Assembly: GCF_028291745.1 (NCBI RefSeq) | Contig: NZ_JAQGNQ010000056.1 | Location: forward strand, 186,001 to 250,000 | Direction: 5' to 3' | Length of the DNA: 64,000 nt | Origin: Ramlibacter sp. | Lineage (GTDB): Bacteria > Pseudomonadota > Gammaproteobacteria > Burkholderiales > Burkholderiaceae_C | Part shown: positions 19,695-29,365 of the stretch, piece by piece | How the letters are laid out: the number at the start of each line of letters is the position of its first letter | Position numbering within the stretch: the stretch's first letter is position 1 | Program-made: the position numbers and the translations under genes | The notes under the pieces: model-generated | Seen by the model: the letters and a program-made list of their open reading frames with translations, nothing else | The model's database searches: none | Told to the model about the DNA's origin: nothing

Positions 19695-20279
19695 ATGGAA
19701 GCCTTGAAGCCGTTGCGGGACCCGGGCCCGATGCTGGAGCAGGCACTCGCGGAGTGGGGTGGACACGAAGACCTCTGGCTCTTCGGCTACGGTTCGCTCA
19801 TCTGGCGACCGGACTTCGACTTCGAGGAACGAAGGCCCGCGCGCGTGCATGGCTGGCATCGGGCGCTGAAGATGTGGAGCCGCATCAACCGCGGCACGCC
19901 CGAGCGGCCCGGCCTGGTGTTCGGGCTGCTCTCGGGCGGATGCTGCCGCGGCGTGGTGTTCCGCATCGCGCGGGAGCATGGCGCCGCGACCCTCACGCGC
20001 CTGTGGAGCCGCGAGATGGCGATGGCCGTGTACGACCCACGCTGGCTGAGTGCGCACACGCCGCAAGGGCCGGTGCGCGCGCTTGCCTTCACGCTCTCGC
20101 GCAAGAGCCCCAACCATACCGGCGAGCTCAGCGCAGAGGAATACCGCGCCATCTTCGCCCTTGCCTCGGGCATCTACGGCACGACGCGCGACTATGCGCA
20201 TCGCACGCTCGAGGAACTGCAGCGGCACGAGATCCGCGATCGCAACCTGGAGCGCTTGCTGCGCCTGATCCAGAAGTAG
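19695..20279 (+). CDS. chaC: glutathione-specific gamma-glutamylcyclotransferase (ChaC family)
   Basis: This 194-residue cytoplasmic enzyme probably degrades glutathione to 5-oxoproline and Cys-Gly. The ChaC signature LWLFGYGSLIWRPDFDFEE is near residue 27, and the family-typical SPNHTGELS and IYGTTRDYA occur later. ATG 19695 is the first sensible start after the divergent edd promoter. Its TAG stop lies inside the first bases of a dispersed repeat (GTAGGGTGGG). Confidence 0.88.
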   Translation: MEALKPLRDPGPMLEQALAEWGGHEDLWLFGYGSLIWRPDFDFEERRPARVHGWHRALKMWSRINRGTPERPGLVFGLLSGGCCRGVVFRIAREHGAATLTRLWSREMAMAVYDPRWLSAHTPQGPVRALAFTLSRKSPNHTGELSAEEYRAIFALASGIYGTTRDYAHRTLEELQRHEIRDRNLERLLRLIQK

Positions 20280-20336
20280 GGTGGGATGCGCGACGCGCAC
20301 ACCACCGGGCGGCGATGGTGGAGTGCGCTGCGTCAA
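20276..20336. repeat. GTAGGGTGGG dispersed repeat, copy 1
   Basis: GTAGGGTGGGATGCGC opens this element and ATGGTGGAGTGCGCTGCG follows 27 bp later. The same order of words occurs at 30724-30798. The first TAG is the stop codon of chaC. The element fills the gap to the converging nucleotidyltransferase gene. Confidence 0.6.
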
Positions 20337-20869
20337 CGCGATGCGAGCAGCGCCTCCGCCCGCGCCAGATCCGCCACCGTATCGATATCCATCACGATCC
20401 CCGGATCGTCGATCGCCAGCTTCAGCGCTTGCGAGGCGCGCACGATCGCCGCCGCGCCTTCGGTGCCCGTGAGAGCCTGCAGCGCCGCACCGTGTTCGCG
20501 CGCGAAGCCCACGGGATGGCCGCGCGTGCCGCGATGCATCGGCAGCACGATAGCGGCGCGCCGCAGGGCGTCGGCCACTGCCAGCAATGAGCTGGGCGCG
20601 ATCAGGGGCAGGTCACCGGGCAGCACCAGCCAGCCGGCCGCCGATGCGGTCGCGCGCACGCCGGCAGCGATCGAGTCGCCCATGCCGGGGTGACCGGCGT
20701 CTTCGACATGCCAGGGCAAGCCGCTCGCGCGCACGGCTGCCAGCGTGTGCGCGAGCACGGTCTGCCCGGCCAGCAGCGCCTGCAACTTCGAGCCGTGGCC
20801 GCCGGAAGCCAGGAAGCGCTCGCCCCGGCCGGAGGCAAGCACGAGCACGATCGGTGAAGCGACGGACAT
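20333..20869 (-). CDS. MobA-like NTP transferase (MocA/CoxI-associated type)
   Basis: This 178-residue protein has the nucleotide-binding start [12 protein letters not shown] and the SKLQALL lysine of the MobA/MocA group, followed by LPGDLPLI. Such enzymes transfer CMP or GMP to the molybdenum cofactor, but small stand-alone members also act on other substrates. No molybdoenzyme genes are nearby, so the molybdenum role is an inference from family only. It converges on chaC. Confidence 0.75.
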   Translation of the reverse strand: MSVASPIVLVLASGRGERFLASGGHGSKLQALLAGQTVLAHTLAAVRASGLPWHVEDAGHPGMGDSIAAGVRATASAAGWLVLPGDLPLIAPSSLLAVADALRRAAIVLPMHRGTRGHPVGFAREHGAALQALTGTEGAAAIVRASQALKLAIDDPGIVMDIDTVADLARAEALLASR

Positions 20870-20904
20870 GCCCGCACGCTAACACCGATGCGAAAATGGA
20901 CGCC

Positions 20905-21552
20905 ATGAGCAGCACCTCCGATCGCATCGCCGAACTGCGCAAGAGCTACGAGCGCGCCGAACTGAGCGAGGAGGCTTCGCACGCCGACCCGCTCAAGCAA
21001 TTCGACCAGTGGCTCACCGAGGCGATTGCCGGACAAGTGCCCGAGCCCAACGCAATGACCTTGGCCACGGTGGCGGGCAACCTGCGTCCCAGCACGCGCG
21101 TGGTGCTGATCAAGGGCTACGACGCGCGCGGCATCGTCTGGTACACCAACTACGAGAGCCGCAAGGGCGTGGAGCTGGCCGGCAACCCGTATGCGGCGCT
21201 GCAGTTCCACTGGCTGGAGCTGGAGCGCGTGGTGCGCATCGAAGGCCGTGTGGAAAAGACCAGCGACGCCGAGAGCGATGCCTATTACGCCAGCCGCCCG
21301 CTCGACTCACGCATCGGCGCCTGGGCCAGTCCGCAAAGCCAGGTGATCCCCGGACGCAGCGTGCTGGTGACCAATGCCGCGAAATACGGCGCGCAGTTTC
21401 TGCTGAACCCACCGCGGCCGCCGCACTGGGGCGGCTATCGGCTGGTGCCGGACGAGTGGCAGTTCTGGCAGGGGCGCAAGAGCCGTCTGCATGATCGGCT
21501 GCGCTATCGGCTGGCTGACGGCGAATGGGTGCGGCAGCGCCTGGCACCCTGA
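20905..21552 (+). CDS. pdxH: pyridoxamine 5'-phosphate oxidase
   Basis: PdxH is an FMN enzyme that oxidises pyridoxine or pyridoxamine phosphate to pyridoxal phosphate. The 215-residue protein shows [16 protein letters not shown], the substrate/FMN segment [27 protein letters not shown] and a C-terminus ending [13 protein letters not shown] 20905 ([11 protein letters not shown]) fits the family; ATG 20896, three codons earlier, is also possible. Its gene converges on msrA across a large palindromic repeat. Confidence 0.93.
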   Translation: MSSTSDRIAELRKSYERAELSEEASHADPLKQFDQWLTEAIAGQVPEPNAMTLATVAGNLRPSTRVVLIKGYDARGIVWYTNYESRKGVELAGNPYAALQFHWLELERVVRIEGRVEKTSDAESDAYYASRPLDSRIGAWASPQSQVIPGRSVLVTNAAKYGAQFLLNPPRPPHWGGYRLVPDEWQFWQGRKSRLHDRLRYRLADGEWVRQRLAP

Positions 21553-21556
21553 TGTC

Positions 21557-21686
21557 TTGCTCCCTCCCCTTCCGGGGGAGGGTTGGGGTGGGGGCGCTCC
21601 GGGACCACGAAAGCACGCCGAGCGCCCCCAGAGCGCCCCCAGCGCCCCCATCCCCACCTTCCCCCGGAGGGGGAAGGAGTAAAGAA
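21557..21686. repeat. large G/C palindromic repeat between pdxH and msrA (REP-like)
   Basis: The left arm at 21557-21598 begins TTGCTCCCTCCCC and ends GTTGGGGTGGGGGCGCT. A right arm near 21650-21686 reads CCCCACCTTCCCCCGGAGGG in opposite sense. The left arm is repeated almost exactly in inverted orientation at 24987-25028. It probably works as a bidirectional transcription terminator between convergent genes and belongs to a dispersed repeat family. Confidence 0.75.
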
Positions 21687-21688
21687 AC

Positions 21689-22225
21689 TCAGCGGGTCAG
21701 CTCGGTGAACGTCTTGCGAAACTTCGCCACCTTCGGCGCCGCCACCGCCAGGCAATAGCCCTGCGTCGGGTTCTTCTCGAAGAAGTCCTGGTGATACTCC
21801 TCGGCGGGCGAGTAGTTCGTCAGCGGCTGCACCTCCGTGACCAGCTCGCGGCCGAACAGCTTCTCCTCGTTGATGCTGCGGATCATCTCTTGCGCCACCT
21901 GCTCTTGTTCCGGCGTCGTGGTGTAGATGCCGCTGCGGTACTGCGTGCCGACGTCGTTGCCCTGCCGGTTCAACTGCGTCGGGTCGTGGATGATGAAAAA
22001 GATCTCCAGCAACTGCCGCGTGCTGACCTGCGCCGGGTCATAGGTCAGCTTGACCACCTCGTTGTGGCCGGTGCGGCCGGTGCAGACCTGCTCGTAGCTC
22101 GGGTGCTGCGTCTCGCCGTTGCTGTAGCCGGATTCGACGTCCGTGACGCCGCGCACTTCCTTGTAGACGGCCTCGGTACACCAGAAGCAGCCGCCACCCA
22201 GGACGATCGTTTGCAAGTCGCTCAT
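21689..22225 (-). CDS. msrA: peptide-methionine (S)-S-oxide reductase
   Basis: MsrA repairs methionine S-sulfoxide in proteins. The 178-residue protein has the catalytic motif GGGCFWCTEAVY with nucleophile Cys13, and later YRSGIY, AEEYHQDFFEKNP and a possible resolving Cys in GYCLAVAAPK. The start MSDLQTIVLGGG at 22225 is clear from the family. It is monocistronic. Confidence 0.95.
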   Translation of the reverse strand: MSDLQTIVLGGGCFWCTEAVYKEVRGVTDVESGYSNGETQHPSYEQVCTGRTGHNEVVKLTYDPAQVSTRQLLEIFFIIHDPTQLNRQGNDVGTQYRSGIYTTTPEQEQVAQEMIRSINEEKLFGRELVTEVQPLTNYSPAEEYHQDFFEKNPTQGYCLAVAAPKVAKFRKTFTELTR

Positions 22226-22318
22226 GCTCGGTTCTCCATAGGTGCACTGTAGCCGCTCCGCCCGCTCGCTTACCATCCGCGGCGATGCACGCCAGCGACA
22301 CCGACCAGGACACGAATC

Positions 22319-23083
22319 ATGCAAGCCGGTGAGTGGAAGCCCGTGCTCGCCGCGCTGGTGCTGCCCCCGGCCGGCCCCCTGCTGTTCGCGCTGATCGGCA
22401 TCGCGCTGGCAACCCGCCGACGCGCCGCGGGACTTTGGCTTGCGAGCGTGGCCATCGCGCTCGCGTATCTCCTCGCCACCAACGGCTTCGGCCTGCTGCT
22501 CGCGCGTCATCTCGCGCCCGCGACCCCGGTGGTGCAAGCCCGGGAGTTGCAGCAGGTGCAGGCCATCGTGATCCTCGGTGGCGGCGTGCTGCCGCAGGCG
22601 CCCGAATACGGCACGCCGCAGCTCGGCCCGCACAGCATGGAGCGGCTGCGCTATGGCGCCTGGCTGGCACGCCGAAGCGGCAAGCCGCTGGCATTTTCGG
22701 GCGGCCTCGGTTGGGGCAATGGCCCGGCGCAGCGCGAAGCGGAAGCCTCGGTCGCGCGACGCGTGCTGCAGGAGGACTACGGCCTGACGCTGCGCTGGAC
22801 CGAGGACCGCTCGCGCGACACCGCCGAAAACGCGGACCGCAGCGCGCAACTGCTGCAGCCCGCGGGCGTGCACCGCATCGCGCTCGTCACCAGCGCCCTC
22901 CACATGCCGCGGGCGCTGCGCGAATTCCGCCGGGCCGGCTTCGAGGTCCTGCCGGCCCCGACCGGCTTCCCTTCGGCACGCGGGAACGCGTGGCTCGAAT
23001 GGCTGCCGACGCCCGATGGCGCGGTGCTTTGCTGGACGGTCATTCGCGAGGCACTCGGCCGCGCCGTCGCAGCGCTTCACTGA
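22319..23083 (+). CDS. YdcF family membrane protein (DUF218)
   Basis: This 254-residue protein begins with two transmembrane segments (roughly residues 10-30 and 38-60). A DUF218/YdcF domain follows, seen as AIVILGGGV near residue 82, LAFSGGLGWG and the conserved Glu of REAEASVARRVL. YdcF-like proteins are linked to cell-envelope metabolism, but their reaction is not settled. The start follows directly after a short spacer from msrA on the other strand. Confidence 0.82.
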   Translation: MQAGEWKPVLAALVLPPAGPLLFALIGIALATRRRAAGLWLASVAIALAYLLATNGFGLLLARHLAPATPVVQARELQQVQAIVILGGGVLPQAPEYGTPQLGPHSMERLRYGAWLARRSGKPLAFSGGLGWGNGPAQREAEASVARRVLQEDYGLTLRWTEDRSRDTAENADRSAQLLQPAGVHRIALVTSALHMPRALREFRRAGFEVLPAPTGFPSARGNAWLEWLPTPDGAVLCWTVIREALGRAVAALH

Positions 23084-23114
23084 TCGCTCTCCTCTTGTCC
23101 ATGGCTGGGTCGGC

Positions 23115-23144
23115 TTGACGCCCGCCGGCAGCGCCGTCTATATT
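23115..23144 (+). promoter_or_regulatory. sigma-70-type promoter of the efflux operon
   Basis: TTGACG at 23115-23120 and TATATT at 23139-23144 are separated by 18 bp. Both hexamers are close to consensus and the AT-rich -10 stands out. The -10 box is overlapped by the operator-like dyad, which suits repression by the downstream TetR protein. Confidence 0.65.
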
Positions 23145-23164
23145 ACTAACCAGTCAGTCAGTAA
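23143..23164. promoter_or_regulatory. TetR-type operator dyad
   Basis: The 22 bp from TTACTAACCAG to TCAGTCAGTAA form an imperfect inverted repeat with outer TTACT/AGTAA arms. It overlaps the -10 box and ends 6 bp before the tetR-like start codon. Such ACCAGTCAGT-containing sites are typical of AcrR/TetR regulators of RND pumps. Confidence 0.6.
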
Positions 23165-23170
23165 CTTTCC

Positions 23171-23860
23171 ATGCGCCCTTCCAAGCCTGCCGTCGAGCCA
23201 AGCGCCGACCTCCTGCCCCGCCGCGGCCGCCGCAAGGAAGCGCGTCCCGGCGAACTGCTGGATGCCGCGCTGGACCTCTTCGTCGAGAAGGGCTTTGCCG
23301 CGACCCGCTCGGAAGAAGTCGCGGCGCGCGCCGGCGTCTCCAAGGGCACGCTGTTCCTCTACTTCCCCACCAAGGAAGAACTGTTCAAGGCGGTGATCCG
23401 GGAAAATCTGTCGGGCCGCTTTGCCGAGTGGAACGAGGAGTTCGACAGCTTCGAGGGCTCCAGCCCCGAGATGGTCCGCTACTGCATGCGCGTGTGGTGG
23501 GAGCGCATAGGCGCCACCCGCGCCTCGGGCATCACCAAGCTGATCATCAGCGAGGCGCGCAACTTCCCCGACATCGCCGCCTTCTACCAGCAGGAGGTGA
23601 TCCGTCCCGGCACCGAGCTGATCCGCCGCATCCTGCAGCGCGGCGTGGCCCGTGGCGAGTTCCGCGCCATCGACGTGGAATACAGCGTGTTCAGCATCAT
23701 TGCGCCGATGATCTTCCTGATCATGATGAAGCACTCGCTCGGCGCCTGCTCGCCGCAGGACTATCCGCTCGAGCCCGAGCGCTACGTGCAGGCGCAGATC
23801 GACAACCTGCTGCACGGCCTGTGCGTGCCCGGCGCGAGCCAGGAGGAAAACGACGCATGA
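23171..23860 (+). CDS. TetR/AcrR family transcriptional regulator of RND efflux operon
   Basis: This 229-residue regulator carries an N-terminal helix-turn-helix ([43 protein letters not shown], split here only by reading: residues about 29-71) and a ligand-binding helical C-terminal domain. It is the first gene of the pump operon and should repress it through the dyad at 23143. The stop overlaps the start of the membrane-fusion gene (ATGA), so repressor and pump are made from one message. The ligand is unknown. Confidence 0.9.
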   Translation: MRPSKPAVEPSADLLPRRGRRKEARPGELLDAALDLFVEKGFAATRSEEVAARAGVSKGTLFLYFPTKEELFKAVIRENLSGRFAEWNEEFDSFEGSSPEMVRYCMRVWWERIGATRASGITKLIISEARNFPDIAAFYQQEVIRPGTELIRRILQRGVARGEFRAIDVEYSVFSIIAPMIFLIMMKHSLGACSPQDYPLEPERYVQAQIDNLLHGLCVPGASQEENDA

Positions 23861-25044
23861 AGAGCCGGTGGAAGACGCTGCTGTTCGTACTGCTTGCGGT
23901 CGTCGTCGTGGCGGCCGCGGGCTGGCGCATCGTGGGCGGGCGGCGCGCGCAGCAGATCGCGCAGCAGCAGGCCGCCGCCCAGAAGGCGCAGCCCGCCGTG
24001 GAGCTGGCGGCCAGCGACGTGGTGCGCGCGCAGACGCGCGAACTGCAGCGCGGTCTGCCGGTCTCGGGCTCGCTGCGCGCCGTGGATTCCGCGTACGTGA
24101 AGGCGCGCGCGGCGGGCGAGTTGCTGGGCCTCGCGCTGCGCGAAGGCGACCCGGTGCGCGCGGGCCAGGTGGTGGCGCGCATCGATCCCGCCGAGGGCCA
24201 GGCGCGGCTGAAGCAGGCGCAGGAACAGGCCGATGCGGCCAAGGCGCAGATCGACATCGCCGAGCGCCAGTACAGCAACAACAAGGCCCTGGTCGACCAG
24301 GGCTTTATCTCGCGCACTGCGCTGGACACCTCGGCCAGCACGCTGGCAGGGGCGCAATCGAGCTACCAGGCGGCGGTGGCCGCGGTCGATCTCGCCCGCA
24401 AGGGCATGGAGGACACCGTCCTGCGCGCACCGATCTCCGGCGTGGTGTCGCAGCGGCTCACGCAAAACGGCGAGCGGGTCGCGATCGATGCGCGCGTGAT
24501 CGAGATCGTCGACCTCTCGCGCCTCGAAGTCGAAGCGACGCTGAGTGCCGCCGACTCGGTGGACGTGCGCGTCGGCCAGGATGCGGCCTTGCAGGTGGAA
24601 GGCAGCCAGCGGCCCGCGGCGGCCAGGGTGGTGCGGATCAATCCCAGCGCGCAGGCGGGCAGCCGCAGCGTGCTGGTCTACCTGGCCATTGCCGACACGG
24701 CCGGATTGCGCCAGGGCCTGTTCGCGCAGGGCATAGTGAAGACCGGCAGTGCGTCCGCGCTGGCGGTGCCGCTCGCCGCGGTGCGCACCGACAAGCCGGC
24801 GCCCTATGCGCAGGTCGTGGAGAACGGGCAGGTGTCGCACCGGGCGGTGCAGACCGGCGCGCGCGGCGAGATCGACCAGGAAAGCTGGGTGGCCGTGACC
24901 GGCGTGCCGGACGGCGCGCTGGTGATTCGCGGGCATGTGGGGCCGCTGCGGGAGGGCACGGCAGTGAAGTTCACTGGGGCGGCCGCAGCGCCCCCACCCC
25001 AACCCTCCCCCAGAGGGGGAGGGAGCAAATCCAGCAGCCCCTGA
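23857..25044 (+). CDS. RND efflux membrane-fusion (periplasmic adaptor) protein
   Basis: This 395-residue HlyD/AcrA-type adaptor links the RND pump to an outer-membrane channel. It has an N-terminal membrane anchor ([17 protein letters not shown]), a lipoyl/barrel-sandwich domain ([18 protein letters not shown]), a coiled-coil hairpin rich in Ala/Gln near residues 110-180, and beta-barrel domains. The last 20 or so residues ([18 protein letters not shown]) are encoded by an inserted dispersed repeat at 24987-25028, so the original C-terminus was probably different. The start lies in an ATGA overlap with the regulator gene. Confidence 0.9.
   Translation: MKSRWKTLLFVLLAVVVVAAAGWRIVGGRRAQQIAQQQAAAQKAQPAVELAASDVVRAQTRELQRGLPVSGSLRAVDSAYVKARAAGELLGLALREGDPVRAGQVVARIDPAEGQARLKQAQEQADAAKAQIDIAERQYSNNKALVDQGFISRTALDTSASTLAGAQSSYQAAVAAVDLARKGMEDTVLRAPISGVVSQRLTQNGERVAIDARVIEIVDLSRLEVEATLSAADSVDVRVGQDAALQVEGSQRPAAARVVRINPSAQAGSRSVLVYLAIADTAGLRQGLFAQGIVKTGSASALAVPLAAVRTDKPAPYAQVVENGQVSHRAVQTGARGEIDQESWVAVTGVPDGALVIRGHVGPLREGTAVKFTGAAAAPPPQPSPRGGGSKSSSP
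24987..25028. repeat. REP-like repeat inside the 3' end of the adaptor gene
   Basis: The 42-bp segment is a near-exact inverted copy of 21557-21598 (AGCGCCCCCACCCCAACCC at one end, GAGGGAGCAA at the other). Here it is read as coding sequence for the Pro/Gly/Ser-rich tail of the adaptor. Confidence 0.8.
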
Positions 25045-25057
25045 GCCCTGGTCCCTT

Positions 25058-28000
25058 ATGTGGTTCACCCGCGTCAGCCTGAAGAACCCCGTGTTCGCCA
25101 CGATGGTGATGCTCGCCATCGTGGTGCTGGGCCTGTTCGCCTATCAGCGGCTGAACGTCGACCAGTTTCCCAACATCGACTTCCCGGTCGTGGTGGTCAC
25201 CGCCGAGTACCCGGGCGCCTCGCCCGAGGTGGTGGAGAGCGAGGTCACCAAGAAGATCGAGGAGGCGGTCAATTCGATTGCCGGCATCAATGCCCTGACC
25301 TCGCGCAGCCTCGAAGGGCAAGCGGTGGTGGTGCTGGAATTCCAGCTGTACGTCGACGGCCGCAAGGCCGCCGAGGACGTGCGCGAGAAGATCGCGGCCG
25401 TGCGCCCCACCCTGCGCGTCGAGGTAAAGGAGCCGCGCGTGCTGCGCTTCGACCCGGCCAGCCGCGCGATCTGGTCGCTGGCGGTGCTGCCCGATGCCAG
25501 CAAGGGCGCCCGGCCCATGAGCCCGGTCGAACTGACCAACTGGGCCGACCAGGTCCTGAAAAAGCGGCTGGAGAACGTGCGCGGCGTCGGCCAGGTGACG
25601 CTGGTGGGCGGCACCAAGCGCGAGATCGACATCTACCTGCAGCCCGCGGCCATGGAGGCGCTGGGCATCACCGCCGACCAGGTCGTCAGCGCCGTGCGCA
25701 ACGACAGCCAGGACCTGCCGGTGGGGGCGATCCGCTCGCTGGCACAGGACCGCGTGGTGCAGGTCGATGCGCGCATGCAGCGGCCCGAGGACTTCGGCCG
25801 GATCATCGTCACCCGCAAGGGGCCGGCCGGCGGCAACGCGCCGGTGCGCGTGGACCAGGTCGCGCGCATCGCCGACGGTGGCCAGGAGGTGGAGAGCCTG
25901 GCCCTCTACAACGGCCAGCGCACGCTGCTGCTGCAGGTGCAGAAGTCGCAGGACGAGAACACCATTGCCGTGGTCGACGGCCTCACCAGCACGCTGGCCG
26001 ACATGCAGTCGCAGCTGCCGGCCGGCGTGAAGCTCGAGCCGGTCGCGGATGCCGCGCGGCCGATCCGCGTGTCGGTGGACAACGTGCGGCACACGCTGAT
26101 CGAGGGCGCGCTGCTGACGGTGCTGATCGTCTTCCTGTTCCTCAATTCCTGGCGCTCCACCGTCATCACCGGGCTCACGCTGCCGATCGCGCTGATCGGC
26201 ACCTTCCTCTTCATGTACGCCTTCGGCTTCTCGATCAACATGGTCACGCTGATGGCGCTGTCGCTGTGCGTGGGCCTGCTGATCGACGACGCCATCGTCG
26301 TGCGCGAGAACATCGTGCGCCACGTGCAGATGGGCAAGCCGCCCTACCAGGCCGCGCTCGATGGCACGCAGGAGATCGGCCTGGCGGTGCTGGCCACCAC
26401 CTTCTCGATCGTGGCCGTGTTCCTGCCGATCGGCTTCATGGGCGGCATCATCGGCAAGTTCTTCCACGAGTTCGGCGTGACCATCGTGGCGGCGGTGCTG
26501 ATCTCGATGTTCGTGAGCTTCACGCTCGACCCGATGCTGTCCTCGGTGTGGCACGACCCCGAGGCCGCGGCGCACGGCCAGCGCAAGGACAAGCTCACGC
26601 TGTACGACCGCAGCATAGGCCGCGTCACCGGCTGGTTCGACCGTGCCACCGAGTCGCTGGCGCAGGCCTATCAGGACGCCCTGCGCTGGGCGCTGCGGCA
26701 CAAGCTGGCGACGGTGCTGGCCTCGATCGCGATCTTCGCCACCAGCATCCTGATGGTGCCGCTGCTCGGGACCGAGTTCGTGCCCAAGGCCGACTACTCC
26801 GAGACTAGCCTGAACTTCTACACGCCGGTCGGCTCCTCGCTCGAATTGACCGAGGCCAAGGCGCGCCAGGTGGAAGCGATCATCCGCGAGTTCCCCGAGG
26901 TGCGCTACACGGTCACCACCATCAACACCGGCACCCAGGTCGGCAAGATCTACGCATCGGTGTATGTGCGCCTGGTCGACCGCAAGCAGCGCCAGCGCAG
27001 CGTCGACCAGATGGCAGCGATCCTGCGTGAGCGCTTGAAGAGCGTGCCGGGCATCACCGTCACGCACGCCGGCCTGCTCGACGCGGTGGGCGGCAACAAG
27101 CAGGTGGAGTTTTCGCTGCAGGGCACGGACCTCAAGGAACTGGAGCGGCTCGCGCGGCTGGTGAGCGAGCGGATCCGCGACATCCCCGGCCTGGTGGACC
27201 TCGACTCCAGCGTCAAGGCGGACAAGCCGACGATCTCGGTCGCGGTGAAGCGCGACGCGGCTTCCGACCTCGGCCTCTCGGTCGGCCAGATCGCGGCCTC
27301 GCTGCGCACGCTGGTTGCCGGCGAGACCGTGGGCAACTGGCGCGCGCCCGACGACCAGACCTACGACGTCAACGTGCGGCTCGCGCCCGGCGCCCGCACC
27401 ACGCCGCAGGACCTCGAGCGCCTGCCCTTTGCCATGGGCAGCAACGCCGACGGCAGCTCGCGCGTGGTGCGCCTGAACCAGGTGGCCAGCGTGCGTGAAT
27501 CGACCGGCCCGAACCAGATCAACCGGCGCGACCTGCAGCGCGAGGTGGCGATCAACGCCAATGCCTACGGCCGCTCCGCCGGCGAGATCTCGGACGCGAT
27601 CCGCGCGCGACTCGACACGATCCAGTTCCCGCCCGGCTACCGCTACCAGTTCAGCGGCTCGACCAAGAACATGAAGGAGTCTTTCGGCTACGCCGTGTCC
27701 GCGCTGGCGATGGCCGTCATCTTCATCTACATGATCCTCGCCAGCCAGTTCAAGAGCTTCCTGCAGCCGATGGCCTTGATGACCTCGCTGCCGCTCACGC
27801 TGATCGGCGTGGTGCTGGCGCTGCTGATGTTCGGCTCGACGCTGTCGATCTTCTCGGTGATCGGCATCGTGATGTTGATGGGCCTGGTCACCAAGAACGC
27901 GATCCTGCTGGTGGACTTCGCCATCCGCATGCGCGAGCAGGGCATGGAGCGCTCGCAGGCGCTGCTGCATGCAGCGCGCGTCCGCCTGCGCCCCATCCTG

Positions 28001-28258
28001 ATGACGACGCTGGCCATGGTGTTCGGCATGGTGCCGCTGGCCTTCGCGCTCTCGGAAGGTTCGGAGCAGCGCGCGCCCATGGGCCAGGCAGTGATCGGCG
28101 GGGTGATCACGTCCTCGCTGCTGACGCTCGTGGTGGTGCCCGTCGTGTACTGCTATCTCGACGACCTTGCCCAGTGGCTGCGGCGCCGCCGCACCCCGGC
28201 GGCCAGCGGCTCCGGAGCCGCTGCCGTGCCCGCTTCTAAAATGGACGGTTTGTCCTGA
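25058..28258 (+). CDS. RND multidrug efflux transporter, inner-membrane pump (HAE1/AcrB type)
   Basis: This 1066-residue proton-driven exporter has the duplicated six-plus-six transmembrane layout with two large periplasmic loops. The opening [20 protein letters not shown] and the TM4 proton-relay acidic pair in [16 protein letters not shown] are characteristic. A second-half [17 protein letters not shown] confirms the repeat. It follows the adaptor by 13 bp and would use an outer-membrane channel such as the TolC protein at 29.4 kb. The substrate is unknown. Confidence 0.93.
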   Translation: MWFTRVSLKNPVFATMVMLAIVVLGLFAYQRLNVDQFPNIDFPVVVVTAEYPGASPEVVESEVTKKIEEAVNSIAGINALTSRSLEGQAVVVLEFQLYVDGRKAAEDVREKIAAVRPTLRVEVKEPRVLRFDPASRAIWSLAVLPDASKGARPMSPVELTNWADQVLKKRLENVRGVGQVTLVGGTKREIDIYLQPAAMEALGITADQVVSAVRNDSQDLPVGAIRSLAQDRVVQVDARMQRPEDFGRIIVTRKGPAGGNAPVRVDQVARIADGGQEVESLALYNGQRTLLLQVQKSQDENTIAVVDGLTSTLADMQSQLPAGVKLEPVADAARPIRVSVDNVRHTLIEGALLTVLIVFLFLNSWRSTVITGLTLPIALIGTFLFMYAFGFSINMVTLMALSLCVGLLIDDAIVVRENIVRHVQMGKPPYQAALDGTQEIGLAVLATTFSIVAVFLPIGFMGGIIGKFFHEFGVTIVAAVLISMFVSFTLDPMLSSVWHDPEAAAHGQRKDKLTLYDRSIGRVTGWFDRATESLAQAYQDALRWALRHKLATVLASIAIFATSILMVPLLGTEFVPKADYSETSLNFYTPVGSSLELTEAKARQVEAIIREFPEVRYTVTTINTGTQVGKIYASVYVRLVDRKQRQRSVDQMAAILRERLKSVPGITVTHAGLLDAVGGNKQVEFSLQGTDLKELERLARLVSERIRDIPGLVDLDSSVKADKPTISVAVKRDAASDLGLSVGQIAASLRTLVAGETVGNWRAPDDQTYDVNVRLAPGARTTPQDLERLPFAMGSNADGSSRVVRLNQVASVRESTGPNQINRRDLQREVAINANAYGRSAGEISDAIRARLDTIQFPPGYRYQFSGSTKNMKESFGYAVSALAMAVIFIYMILASQFKSFLQPMALMTSLPLTLIGVVLALLMFGSTLSIFSVIGIVMLMGLVTKNAILLVDFAIRMREQGMERSQALLHAARVRLRPILMTTLAMVFGMVPLAFALSEGSEQRAPMGQAVIGGVITSSLLTLVVVPVVYCYLDDLAQWLRRRRTPAASGSGAAAVPASKMDGLS

Positions 28259-28273
28259 CCGCTTGCGAAACCC

Positions 28274-28963
28274 ATGACCGCCACCACCGACCTCGAACGC
28301 GCCCGCTTCAACATGATCGAGCAGCAGATCCGCCCCTGGGACGTGCTGGACCTGGACATCCTCGCCCTGCTGTCGCACCTCAGGCGCGAGGACTTCGTGC
28401 CGGCAGCGCACAAGGTGCTTGCCTTCTCGGACCTGATGATCCCGCTGGTGGCCGACACCGAGCAGGCCATGAAGAACGGCTGGTGCATGCTGGAGCCGAA
28501 GATGGAGGCGCGCCTGCTGCAGGACCTGGCACCCAAGGCGCATGAGAAGGTGCTGGAAATCGGCACCGGCTCCGGCTACATGGCCGCCCTGCTGGGCAGC
28601 CGTGCGCAGCGCGTGATCACCATGGAACTGGATCCGGAACTCGCCCGGCTGGCGCGCGAGAACCTGCAGCGCGAGGGCTTTGCCAACGTCGAAGTGCGGG
28701 AAGGCGACGGCGCCAAGGGCCTGGCCGCGGAAGGACCGTTCGATGCGATCCTGCTCTCCGGCTCGGTGCACGAAGTGCCCGCTGCGCTGCTGGCGCAACT
28801 GAAGGTGGGTGGCCGGCTGGCAGCCATCACCGGTGACGAGCCGGTGATGCGCGCGACCTTCATCACCCGCACCGGTGAAGCCGCCTACGTCACGACCCAG
28901 CCCTGGGACACGCTGGCACCGCGGCTGGCGCACTTCCCCGAAGCCTCGCGCTTCCACTTCTGA
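28274..28963 (+). CDS. pcm: protein-L-isoaspartate O-methyltransferase family
   Basis: This 229-residue class I methyltransferase has the SAM motif VLEIGTGSGYMAALLG near residue 96. The N-terminus RFNMIEQQIRPWDVLD and the layout match the Pcm-like group found beside tolC in Burkholderiales. The C-terminus is shorter than in E. coli Pcm-type repair enzymes, so true isoaspartyl repair activity is likely but not certain. It begins a pcm-rhodanese-tolC gene run. Confidence 0.83.
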   Translation: MTATTDLERARFNMIEQQIRPWDVLDLDILALLSHLRREDFVPAAHKVLAFSDLMIPLVADTEQAMKNGWCMLEPKMEARLLQDLAPKAHEKVLEIGTGSGYMAALLGSRAQRVITMELDPELARLARENLQREGFANVEVREGDGAKGLAAEGPFDAILLSGSVHEVPAALLAQLKVGGRLAAITGDEPVMRATFITRTGEAAYVTTQPWDTLAPRLAHFPEASRFHF

Positions 28964-28973
28964 AGCGCCGGCG

Positions 28974-29309
28974 ATGATTCCGCAGGTGCGCCCCGGCGAG
29001 TTCGACCAATGGGTACAGGGCCAGTCCGCGCGGCCGCTGCTGCTGGACGTGCGCGAGCCCTGGGAGGTGCAGACCGCGCATGTGCAGCCCGACGACGTCG
29101 ACGTCATCGCCATCCCGATGCAGGAAATCCCCGCGCGCCTGGCTGAATTGCCGGACGACCGGCCGATCGCCTGCCTGTGCCACCACGGCATGCGCAGCCA
29201 GCGCGTCGCCCTCTTCCTGGCGCATCAGGGCTACACCGATGTGTCCAATATCGCGGGAGGAATCGACGCCTGGTCGCGCGAGCGCGATCCCGGCGTTCCG
29301 CTTTACTGA
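28974..29309 (+). CDS. rhodanese-like sulfurtransferase domain protein
   Basis: This single-domain rhodanese has 111 residues. The start of the fold (LLLDVREPWEVQTAHV) and the active-site loop CHHGMRSQ with Cys69 are present, so it should carry a persulfide. It lies between pcm and tolC, an arrangement common in Burkholderiales, and is probably cotranscribed. The sulfur acceptor is unknown. Confidence 0.9.
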   Translation: MIPQVRPGEFDQWVQGQSARPLLLDVREPWEVQTAHVQPDDVDVIAIPMQEIPARLAELPDDRPIACLCHHGMRSQRVALFLAHQGYTDVSNIAGGIDAWSRERDPGVPLY

Positions 29310-29365
29310 GCCGTGTTACAACGCGCAACAAAGATGAGCAGAACCTGGCGAAGGACGGACGGACG

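Noticed and set aside
24971..29191. A 1406-residue open frame on the minus strand
   Set aside because: It is antisense to the RND pump, pcm and rhodanese genes, has a His/Arg/Gln-rich composition typical of complementary GC-rich frames, and shows no domain.
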